This document shows, piece after piece, positions 8,266-15,380 of a DNA stretch of 15,967 bases (position 1 is its first letter; every line of letters starts with the position of its first letter). This stretch comes from Ignavibacteriaceae bacterium (GTDB taxonomy: Bacteria > Bacteroidota > Ignavibacteria > Ignavibacteriales > Ignavibacteriaceae), in assembly GCA_013388525.1 (NCBI GenBank), contig JACAFA010000260.1, forward strand, positions 1-15,967, in the 5' to 3' direction. The translations under genes and the position numbers were made by a program. The notes below the pieces were generated by a model that saw only the letters and a list, made by a program, of their open reading frames with translations, ran no database searches and was not told the origin of the DNA.

Positions 8266-9177
8266 TTAACTCGCCTTAATCATTTTCTTATAATATGCTG
8301 CCACATCTTTGGGCAATGCATTCCAATATTGCCCCGCATAATTTTCTTTAACGAATTTTAAGAATTCAGAATAGTAACTTACAGGATACTCTTCCATTTT
8401 ATCTGTATTTTCAAAATTGATATAATCCGGATGTACAATAACCAACGCCATACCTCCATTATCAGCAATCCATTTTAATTTATCAAACCAGATTTGGGGA
8501 GAAGATTCTTTCATAAGAATAAACAATATAAAATCCTGTTCTAATGTATAAGGCAATTCTACGTAACCGGGTTTACCATCTTTTCGCTCAACCAGAAATG
8601 GGAAAATAGTATTAACTCCATCCGGCTGAGGTTCAAAAGGATCTGTGTCAAATGTAGATGAGTCATATTCAATATCCAGTTCTCCAATCCATTCAAGATT
8701 ATGATGCACTGCAGGTGCTCTGAATCCGACAATATTCCACTCTTTTATATACTGATTTATCTTTTTTGCTCTTTCAGAAAATATTTTTTTGTTTTTGAAT
8801 TTTTTCCCATCATGCTTTATTCCATGAATGCCAACTTCAAATCCCTCACTTACAATAAATTCTCTTAATTCCTTATCGACTTTATATCTTTCAGCGACAA
8901 AATTAAATGAAGATTTAAATCCTAGTTTTTTTTCAATCTCCAGCAAATCTTTGCAGCGATCATGACCTCTTCTCAGTTCAACATCATGAGTAAGAATAAA
9001 AGCAAATTTTTTACCATCTGGCCATCCCATCCAATTTTTAGGTTTCACCTCACTACCGGGGAGAATAGGCCAGACATTTTTGTAATGCTTTAATTGCTTT
9101 TTTACTAGTAATCTTCTCAAGTAGAGTTGTACTCTTCTTGGAATAATCGGTTTTACTAAATAGAAGATTTTTTTCAT
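8266..9177 (-). CDS. Cytoplasmic polysaccharide-deacetylase-like protein (divergent CE4)
   Basis: Protein of 303 residues with a NodB-like core but altered motifs. The usual TFDDG is replaced by THDVE (63-67), which keeps the first Asp and replaces the second, normally a metal ligand, with Val. HGIKHDG (118-124) preserves the H-x3-H pair, GFRAPA (151-156) corresponds to motif 3, and VIVHPDY (246-252) supplies the late histidine. There is no signal peptide or clear membrane span, so it probably acts in the cytoplasm on a nucleotide- or lipid-linked sugar. This differs from the secreted deacetylase at 1252-2058. The changed metal site means hydrolytic activity should not be assumed. ATG start; it lies 67 bases after the VOC gene and two bases before the GT4 gene. 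Confidence 0.8.
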   Translation of the reverse strand: MKKIFYLVKPIIPRRVQLYLRRLLVKKQLKHYKNVWPILPGSEVKPKNWMGWPDGKKFAFILTHDVELRRGHDRCKDLLEIEKKLGFKSSFNFVAERYKVDKELREFIVSEGFEVGIHGIKHDGKKFKNKKIFSERAKKINQYIKEWNIVGFRAPAVHHNLEWIGELDIEYDSSTFDTDPFEPQPDGVNTIFPFLVERKDGKPGYVELPYTLEQDFILFILMKESSPQIWFDKLKWIADNGGMALVIVHPDYINFENTDKMEEYPVSYYSEFLKFVKENYAGQYWNALPKDVAAYYKKMIKAS

Positions 9178-9244
9178 AATTATTTAAAGAGAATATTTTA
9201 TATCTGTTTTTCCCTTTTTACAGAACTGGTAATTTAAAATTTTA

Positions 9245-9664
9245 CTAACTGGTAATCTTTTTTGCTTTCTCAGTGGTATCAATCAACTCAATATTTAACG
9301 CCTGATTTCCTAATAAAAAAGCTATCTGGTTGTTCTCAAATGCTTCACCGGGTTGAGGATTTGTAATAACACGCAAACCTAAATTTTTAAGTCTAACTAT
9401 TTCTTCGTTGATTTCTTTACAGCGAAATGCAAGGTGGTGCAATCCACCTCCCTTCATAGCAAACTTATAAACAGGTGATGTTTCATCAGTTGGTTCAATA
9501 AGTTTAATTAGTAATGAATCTTCCTTTTTTAAAAAAACCACCTTAACTTTTTGCCGTGTGTTGATAACAGATTCAGTCATCTGCTTATAACCAAAGACTT
9601 TTTGCCAATATTCAATTCCTTGTTCAAGTGATTTTACTACTATACCAATATGATCAATTACCAT
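9245..9664 (-). CDS. VOC-fold protein, methylmalonyl-CoA epimerase-like
   Basis: Small protein (139 residues) with two glyoxalase/VOC half-modules. It opens with DHIGIVVKSLEQGIEYW, where His5 is the first likely metal ligand. GGGLHHLAF (72-80) gives the second His and NIELID (124-129) the final Glu. At the equivalent of the Glu/Gln ligand of methylmalonyl-CoA epimerase, the strand reads LLIKLIEP with Lys54, so the usual four-ligand site looks incomplete. A true methylmalonyl-CoA epimerase is therefore doubtful; an isomerase or lyase acting on a sugar or acyl substrate of this locus is equally possible. ATG start with AAAGG (9669-9673) four bases upstream. Placed between a FemAB-type gene and a deacetylase-like gene, it presumably serves precursor or decoration chemistry. 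Confidence 0.75.
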   Translation of the reverse strand: MVIDHIGIVVKSLEQGIEYWQKVFGYKQMTESVINTRQKVKVVFLKKEDSLLIKLIEPTDETSPVYKFAMKGGGLHHLAFRCKEINEEIVRLKNLGLRVITNPQPGEAFENNQIAFLLGNQALNIELIDTTEKAKKITS

Positions 9665-9738
9665 GATACCTTTGATTTTTTATATATGAATATCATCTCG
9701 TTATTAATTTTATATCAATTTAATTTTCAACACTATTA

Positions 9739-10836
9739 CTATAAATAACAAAGATTAAAATATCGAATAAGTTCTAAAAAAGTAATGTTAATTAATAATA
9801 TAGCAAAGTGTTTATATACAATTGAACCGATCATCCTGAGCAAAAATATTGGAAATCTATTTAATGGAAGTTTTCTTCGACTAAAAGATCTTGTTAAAGT
9901 AAAGATTTTACCGTTTTCTCCTAATTCAAATCGATAATAATTCAATATTTTCTCTTCAGCCCCCCAGCCGAGTTTAAATCTTCTCAAGCCAATATTTTCG
10001 AGCTCTGTTCTTCCAAAATTTAATTCGCTAAAGCCTTGATCTTTTAAATATTTTATTGATTCCCACATAAGCAAATTATTTGGTCTTAAATTTTGATGCT
10101 CAAAAAGTGAAGCACCATACTTAAAAAGTGCCTTTTGCCCTATTAATAGAAATACAGCAGAAGCAATGCTTTTTCCATTATGTTTAGAAATGCAAATAAT
10201 TCCTTTGTTTTTAGTTAACACTAAATCATAAAGCTTTCTGAAAAATTTTATTGGTTGTGGAGGAAGCCCATGTCTTCTCCTTGTATAGCAATTCATCATA
10301 TAAAAATCTTCCAAAGCCGAAAGAGAATTGTTAATTTCGAACGAGACTTTGCTTTTAATTGCTTTTTTAATATTTCTCCTGGTACTATCAGCCAAGTGCT
10401 TAAAAAGTTGTTCTTTACTAAATGATAAATCCAGTATATGTTGATAACCTGCAGGTATAATGATAGAATTATCCAGGTGAACTTCACTATCTCTGAATTC
10501 AATAGAATTAAATCCTTTTTGTTTACTGTAAGTCAGTACATCGTGACGAAGATGTTTTAAATTAACACCGCTTGAAATCAAAGGTTCACAAAAGTCACTG
10601 AAGGGTAGGGAGACAGCTCTCCTACCTGTAAAAAGGCTGTCAACCTCCATCAATGGTAAGACAGCTTTTATGCGACCTGATTCTGTTACCATTAAGTAAT
10701 GGGGCTTAAAATTATCATATGTTTCTTGTAATACTTTTGCCCATTCCGAAGAATGGAAAAAGGAATACGACGGAAAGCTGAGTATTAGCTCATCCCAATT
10801 TTCAGTTTTTGCTGGATCTAGAAAACTTATATTCAA
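9739..10836 (-). CDS. FemAB-type acyltransferase with FGRT motif
   Basis: GNAT-fold protein of 365 residues, close in layout to the FemAB-family proteins found in exosortase-associated glycan loci. Landmarks: FPSYSFFHSSEW near the N-terminus (21-32), FCEPLI (82-87), the basic helix STRRNIKKAIKSKV (151-164), RRRHGLP (186-192), ALFKYGAS (236-243), LMWESIKYLKDQGF (256-269), FGRT (274-277) and FKLGWG (287-292). A hydrophobic C-terminal tail (about 327-357) suggests membrane contact. It is a paralogue of the gene just upstream (10907-11950), sharing CEPLI, the Arg/Gly-Leu-Pro motif and FGRT. The start is TTG at 10836, directly after an in-frame TAA, with no Shine-Dalgarno site; no ATG occurs before residue 49, inside the first domain. 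Substrate unknown; acyl or aminoacyl transfer to the glycan is inferred from family. Confidence 0.82.
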   Translation of the reverse strand: MNISFLDPAKTENWDELILSFPSYSFFHSSEWAKVLQETYDNFKPHYLMVTESGRIKAVLPLMEVDSLFTGRRAVSLPFSDFCEPLISSGVNLKHLRHDVLTYSKQKGFNSIEFRDSEVHLDNSIIIPAGYQHILDLSFSKEQLFKHLADSTRRNIKKAIKSKVSFEINNSLSALEDFYMMNCYTRRRHGLPPQPIKFFRKLYDLVLTKNKGIICISKHNGKSIASAVFLLIGQKALFKYGASLFEHQNLRPNNLLMWESIKYLKDQGFSELNFGRTELENIGLRRFKLGWGAEEKILNYYRFELGENGKIFTLTRSFSRRKLPLNRFPIFLLRMIGSIVYKHFAILLINITFLELIRYFNLCYL

Positions 10837-10906
10837 TTATTTATTAACAAGTATGATTTATAAAAACTTATTTTGAAAAAAATCATTAAAAACAATAACG
10901 CCTATT

Positions 10907-11950
10907 TCAACCTTTATATTTATATAGTATTCTACCTTCTAACTTGAGCAAACTTTTGGGTAAACGCTTGTTGATTTTCAAGAACAATTCTTTCCCCTTT
11001 CCATCAGATGACTTTGTGCCCGGCTTACTACCTATTCGCCAATATTTTAATTGTCGTCGTTTAGTATTCCACTTTTCTTTAAACTTTATTAAGGAAATAT
11101 TCTTTGCTTCTGTTCTTCCAAAATCCACGTATTTTGCTTTATCCCTAATTGCCATCTTAATTATTTCCCAAAACAATTTATGGTTTGGATATAAATTTAA
11201 TCTAATATTATCCGAAGCTGTATATTCTAAGGAGTAAGTATCTTTAAACTTCAAAATAAACCCGGCAGCAACAATGTGATTTTCGTATTTCACAATAGGA
11301 ATTAAAATTCTGTTATTTGTAATAAGATTTTCATAAACACTACTAAAAAATTTATAATGAAGAGAAGGAAGTCCCAATCTTGTTCTTAAGTCAGTATAAA
11401 GACAATAGAAAGCTTTCAATCCAATTGAGCTATTATTTATTTCGAATGTTAACCCGTTTTTCTCAGCTCGCCTGATTGAAGCCCGGATACTTGTTCCATG
11501 AAACTTTTGAAAAGTATTATCTTCCGATTCTTCCAACTCCAAAATATGAATAAGGTAATTTTCATTTAAAGTAGTTCCTTCCATAGTGCAGGTATAATCC
11601 AAAGAACGAAGTTCCATGTAATCGTTTTTTTTTAATTCTGAATTTACCCTATCATAAATATCTTCTATATGTTTTTCACTAATTAATGGTTCACAATGTG
11701 TGCTAAGTGGAAACGAGATTAACCTACTTCCGGAAACAAGATTTTTTACTTGTGCTAATGGAAAAATTCCAGCTAATTCACCAGTGTCAGAATTTTCAAT
11801 ACCAATTGGAAAGATTTTATACCCCAGTGAAGAAGAAACCGACCTCAGCCAGCCGGAAGTATGATAGATAGATCCTTTGGGATTATTCAGGACAAAATTA
11901 TCCCATCTGTTATCTGAAGCCAGATCAATATTTTTAATTAAATAACTAAT
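10907..11950 (-). CDS. FemAB-type acyltransferase, apparent ATT start
   Basis: Full-length FemAB-type protein of 347 residues, paralogue of the next gene downstream. The first ATG in frame is at 11617, but the reading frame stays open for 111 further codons upstream and encodes the family's N-terminal domain: IYHTSGWL (28-35, matching FFHSSEW in the paralogue), GIFPLAQV (61-68) and HCEPLIS (85-91). Beyond that come the basic helix with RRAEKNG (160-166), RTRLGLP (189-195), FGRT (277-280) and FKEKW. No ATG, GTG or TTG occurs between the upstream stop (11990-11992) and 11617. The codon at 11948-11950 is ATT and lies four bases after TAAGGAG, giving the N-terminus (M)SYLIKNIDL, which fits the family. 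Either ATT is used as start, or an ATG has been changed by one base (mutation or sequence error), which would reduce or abolish translation. It precedes its paralogue by 70 bases. Confidence 0.78.
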   Translation of the reverse strand: MSYLIKNIDLASDNRWDNFVLNNPKGSIYHTSGWLRSVSSSLGYKIFPIGIENSDTGELAGIFPLAQVKNLVSGSRLISFPLSTHCEPLISEKHIEDIYDRVNSELKKNDYMELRSLDYTCTMEGTTLNENYLIHILELEESEDNTFQKFHGTSIRASIRRAEKNGLTFEINNSSIGLKAFYCLYTDLRTRLGLPSLHYKFFSSVYENLITNNRILIPIVKYENHIVAAGFILKFKDTYSLEYTASDNIRLNLYPNHKLFWEIIKMAIRDKAKYVDFGRTEAKNISLIKFKEKWNTKRRQLKYWRIGSKPGTKSSDGKGKELFLKINKRLPKSLLKLEGRILYKYKG

Positions 11951-11954
11951 AGCT

Positions 11955-11961
11955 CTCCTTA
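11955..11961 (-). promoter_or_regulatory. Shine-Dalgarno site ahead of an ATT codon
   Basis: TAAGGAG on the minus strand is the strongest ribosome-binding match I see in the window. Four bases (AGCT) separate it from the ATT at 11950, in frame with the FemAB-type coding sequence. There is no ATG, GTG or TTG in that frame near it. The spacing is a little short but usable. Confidence 0.6.
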
Positions 11962-12010
11962 AACAAAACTAACAAGTGAAAAAATATTCTATAAATTTTT
12001 TAAACGATTT

Positions 12011-12685
12011 TTAATCAACGATATAGACTGCAAATTCTGTTCCGCCATATATAAATTTTTTAACAGTACGAAATTTATATTTGTTCTCTATCAAAGCGCT
12101 GAATGGAATAAAATTATTAATAATTAACCAAACCTTCCTTGGACTTTCGCTTGTCGATTTTTTAATTCTTTCAAGAATTGTTTCCATAACGAAGTTATCA
12201 AATGGTTTATAAAAGTAGAAGACATTCTCATCATTCTTAATTTTATATTGTAATACATCTTCATTAACTACTTCAATATGCAATTGTCGCTTCAGCTTCT
12301 TTTCATATATCGCAATATTTTTCTTTGCTATTTCACAAAGCCGGCTGGATATTTCAACTCCGGTGATACGCTTAAAATTGTTCATTGATGCCATCAATAG
12401 TACTCTTCCCTTACCTGATCCCATATCAATAAAAACGCTTTCTTCCGGTAGATTCAAGCTTTTCAATAAAAGTCTAAAGTGCCTAATGCGAGTTGGTTTA
12501 TATTCCTCGCTATGTTCTTTACTTATTTCGGAAATATCTAAATCTTCCCGCTTAACAATTTTTGAGGTTGTTACTCCATATTTCAGTTCAAAGTAAAAGT
12601 CCTCTAAGACACTAATAACGCTTTGGTAGGTCCTTGATAAACCTTTTTCCCGAATGCTCTTATATGTACGAGTCAATATTTGCAT
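12011..12685 (-). CDS. Class I SAM-dependent methyltransferase
   Basis: Protein of 224 residues with a Rossmann-type methyltransferase core. Motif I is VFIDMGSGKGRVL (84-96), the acidic ribose-binding residue is Glu111 in ITGVEIS, and motif IV is VFYFYKPFD (155-163), in the place of the more common N/D-PP-Y/F or NPF. The N-terminal 40 residues are helical and basic, and the first catalytic region (EEYKPTRI, about 60-67) resembles the lead helix of small bacterial methyltransferases of unknown substrate. Within this locus it is likely to O- or N-methylate a sugar or its substituent, but it could equally modify a lipid or protein. ATG start; an AGGA sequence about ten bases upstream is a weak ribosome-binding site. 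A 189-base gap separates it from the NadE-like gene. Confidence 0.82.
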   Translation of the reverse strand: MQILTRTYKSIREKGLSRTYQSVISVLEDFYFELKYGVTTSKIVKREDLDISEISKEHSEEYKPTRIRHFRLLLKSLNLPEESVFIDMGSGKGRVLLMASMNNFKRITGVEISSRLCEIAKKNIAIYEKKLKRQLHIEVVNEDVLQYKIKNDENVFYFYKPFDNFVMETILERIKKSTSESPRKVWLIINNFIPFSALIENKYKFRTVKKFIYGGTEFAVYIVD

Positions 12686-12874
12686 TATTAGTAAATCCTG
12701 AAAATTCTAGTGAAATCAATGACAGCTCTTATTAGAACTGGTTGTACTTTACAATAAAATTCACTTGAACAATTAATAAGGTTTGTTTGATAACTTTTCT
12801 AACCCCTGAACCTAATCTCTTTACTTGAATGCTACTATAAAAATACTAATTAATGAGATGCTACTTTGAAAAAA

Positions 12875-13831
12875 TTATAGCGGCTCCATCCTGAGATATT
12901 CAGTTGTTTTGATTTTTCGTTGAGTGTCATGAATAATTGATTCAACATTCTCCTGCTTCAATCCTAAAGCCTGGGCTATTTCACCAGCAGGGACACCTTT
13001 TTCCCATCCGTACCATACTCTATCAAGAATATCAAACGGAACCCTGTAAAAAAACTCTTCCTGTGTTTGTTCAGCACTATAAGTATCTGTAGTGGGTGTT
13101 CTTCTACGAATTTCTTCCGGAACTTCCAGGTATTCAGCAAGTTGAAAAACCTGGGTTTTAAATAAATGAGCTATAGGTTTTATATCAGCTCCACCGTCAC
13201 CGTATTTTACAAAGAATCCTTGTTCATGCTCATTTTTATTTCCTGTACCAATTACGGCATAATTTCTTGCTTCGGCATGATAGTAAAGCATACTCATCCT
13301 GCTGCGTTGTTTAAAGTTTGATGCTGCAACAATCTGCAAATATTCTTTGAGAGGTAATCTTTCTGATTTTGTTTTACCATCCGGAGTAATGATGGTTAAT
13401 TGAAAAACATTAAGTGTTTCCTTTTCCATTAAATTGGTTGGTAAAGTAATTTTTGCTTTATACGTACTGTTAAACTCAGGGAAAACTTTTTTTATAGCTT
13501 CATCTCTTCTTCTATAACAACCAAATCCGGCTAATGCATCGGTCATATTTTCGACTACATATTGCGTATTAAATTTTTCAGATAGTTTTTTTGCTAGTTC
13601 AAGGCTGTCAGGATTAGAGTCATTTTCCGGCATCATCACACCTAAAACACGTTCTGGTCCAAAGGTTTTAGCACATACTGCCAGAACAACTGAAGAGTCT
13701 ATTCCTCCACTAATTCCAACTACCGCTCCTCTTTTCTTAAGTTTTTTGATGACATCTTCTTTAAGCTTTGAAGAAATTCTTGCAAGTTCTTCTGCCGGAT
13801 TAATGTTGATGGAGTCTTTTGTGAATTTCAT
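12875..13831 (-). CDS. NAD synthase-like ATP-pyrophosphatase (NadE family)
   Basis: Member of the ammonia-dependent NAD synthase family, which adenylates nicotinate adenine dinucleotide and amidates it. Seen: the PPi loop GISGGIDSSV (39-48), SRMSMLYYHAEARN (177-190), GTGNKNE (195-201), KYGDGGADIKPI (209-220) and TPTTDTYSAEQT (245-256). Length is 318, longer than the roughly 270 residues usual for stand-alone NadE. The surplus lies mainly between residues 105 and 170, where canonical enzymes pass quickly from the first domain to the N..aR.RM helix; this insert is rich in charged residues and holds a FQLTIITPDGKT strand pair. No glutaminase domain is present, so it needs free ammonia or a partner. 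Start ATG with TAAGG (13840-13844) eight bases upstream. Neighbours are an acyl-CoA ligase and an asparagine-synthase-like gene, so a dedicated amidating role in glycan synthesis is possible besides NAD synthesis. Confidence 0.85.
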   Translation of the reverse strand: MKFTKDSININPAEELARISSKLKEDVIKKLKKRGAVVGISGGIDSSVVLAVCAKTFGPERVLGVMMPENDSNPDSLELAKKLSEKFNTQYVVENMTDALAGFGCYRRRDEAIKKVFPEFNSTYKAKITLPTNLMEKETLNVFQLTIITPDGKTKSERLPLKEYLQIVAASNFKQRSRMSMLYYHAEARNYAVIGTGNKNEHEQGFFVKYGDGGADIKPIAHLFKTQVFQLAEYLEVPEEIRRRTPTTDTYSAEQTQEEFFYRVPFDILDRVWYGWEKGVPAGEIAQALGLKQENVESIIHDTQRKIKTTEYLRMEPL

Positions 13832-13877
13832 AATTTTAACCTTACATTTTTATTGCTTTTGAATACTACATTTTTAT

Positions 13878-15365
13878 TTAATTTTTTAGTGAAGAGAACG
13901 AAACACTTGCTACCTTCTTGCCTGCCTGATTTACATCCAGTTTTTTCTTGAATTCGATTATTTGAGGGATTTTGTACATAACCAGTTTATTTCTGCAGGT
14001 TGTTAATATTTTTTCTTTCGCTTTCTCTTCATCTGTATTATCAATTAAAACTACAGTTGCTTTTATTGCTTCTGATAAAATCTCGTCATAAACTCCCTCT
14101 ATTGTACAATCAACAACTTCCGGTATAGAAACAATAACTTCTTCTATTTCTTTGGGGCTTATTCTTTTTCCTCCAACTTTAATTATTTCTTTCTCCCTTG
14201 CAACTAAATAAATAAATCCATCTTCATCTTGCTTTGCCATATCACCTGTATGTAACCAGCCATTTCTTAATGTTTGTTTATTACCCTCTGGATCATTGAA
14301 ATATCCCAACATTATATTATCTCCCTTCGCTACTATTTCACCCACCTCACCAACTTCCACCGGCTGATCATTTTTATTAAATACATCAAGAGTAACATTG
14401 GGAATACCCTTACCAATCGAACCAAGTTTCTTTACTAATAATTCAGGCGGCAAATATGATAATCTTGCAGTAGCTTCTGTCTGTCCGTACATAACAAAAA
14501 ATTTCTTTTGAGGGAATGCTTCAACAAGTTCCTGTATAAAAACATTATGAAGTTTACCTCCTGCTTGAGTAAAATATCTTAACGAAGGAAATTCGCTCTT
14601 TTTAAAAGTCTTTGACTTTCTTAACAAAATTTGGAAATGGCTCGGAACACCGGCAAATCCAGTACACTTATATTTATCCATATCGTTAAGCACTGATCCT
14701 AAAAAAACAAAGTTATTATTCAACACAACTGAACCGCCAACTCTCAGGTGAGTATGCAGCAAAGACAACCCATAGCAATAATAAAATGGCAATACAACTT
14801 CAATAATATCGTCCGAAGTAAGTTTAAGATATTCTATTATTGAATCTGTATTAGATCTTAAGTTTTTATGACTCAGCATTACTCCTTTGGGTAATCCTGT
14901 TGACCCTGAAGTAAAAAGAATTTGAGCTAACCGGTTTTCATCAAAATCTTCAGGGATCAAATTATCAGTATCAGCAGGTAGGTTTGCGATAGCTTCAAGC
15001 TCTGCTTCATTTATTATTTCGGCATCTGGCAGCGAGTATTTTTCGCTTGTTTTCGAAGCAATAAAAAAATATTTGCAATCAGTTGATTTGATTATGAAAT
15101 CAAGATTTTTTTGTTCAATTAACGGATTTAATGGAATACAAACATTTCCTGATTTCATAATTCCGAGATATGCAATAAGAAAAAAAACCGAGTTATGACT
15201 CATCAATATAATATTTTGATTTTCACCCAGTTTCCGATTCAGATATTGTGACAGCTTTAAAGATTTTTCATAAAGTTGATTATAGGATATTTGTTCGACC
15301 GGACCTAAAACAAAATCTTTTGTTAGGTTCTTTGAATGAAGAAAGAAATAGTCAACTATATTCAT
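13878..15365 (-). CDS. AMP-forming acyl-CoA ligase (ANL superfamily)
   Basis: Protein of 495 residues that should adenylate a carboxylic acid and pass it to CoA or a carrier. All core ANL motifs are visible: the P-loop LFTSGSTGLPKGVML (150-164), YGQTEA (293-298), GWLHTGD (369-375), the hinge region VAREKEIIKVGGKRIS (388-403) and the C-terminal lysine in NQAGKK (479-484). No transit peptide or membrane span. It follows the asparagine-synthase-like gene by 15 bases and precedes the NadE-like gene by 46, so the three probably form one transcript. AMP ligases of this kind accompany asparagine-synthase-like amidotransferases in exosortase-A-associated glycan loci, which is the basis for suggesting that it activates an acyl or aminoacyl group for decoration of the polysaccharide. 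No acyl carrier protein is encoded in this window. The acid used cannot be predicted. Confidence 0.9.
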   Translation of the reverse strand: MNIVDYFFLHSKNLTKDFVLGPVEQISYNQLYEKSLKLSQYLNRKLGENQNIILMSHNSVFFLIAYLGIMKSGNVCIPLNPLIEQKNLDFIIKSTDCKYFFIASKTSEKYSLPDAEIINEAELEAIANLPADTDNLIPEDFDENRLAQILFTSGSTGLPKGVMLSHKNLRSNTDSIIEYLKLTSDDIIEVVLPFYYCYGLSLLHTHLRVGGSVVLNNNFVFLGSVLNDMDKYKCTGFAGVPSHFQILLRKSKTFKKSEFPSLRYFTQAGGKLHNVFIQELVEAFPQKKFFVMYGQTEATARLSYLPPELLVKKLGSIGKGIPNVTLDVFNKNDQPVEVGEVGEIVAKGDNIMLGYFNDPEGNKQTLRNGWLHTGDMAKQDEDGFIYLVAREKEIIKVGGKRISPKEIEEVIVSIPEVVDCTIEGVYDEILSEAIKATVVLIDNTDEEKAKEKILTTCRNKLVMYKIPQIIEFKKKLDVNQAGKKVASVSFSSLKN

Positions 15366-15380
15366 ATTATACTTTTAGAA

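Noticed and set aside
9224..9257. AACTGGTAAT repeated 24 bases apart around the VOC gene stop codon
   Set aside because: Only ten bases, no third copy and no obvious role; it looks like a small chance or local duplication.
10907..11617. A short 236-residue FemAB protein starting at the internal ATG
   Set aside because: The frame continues upstream with clear family homology, so this would be a truncated call; the longer version is annotated instead.
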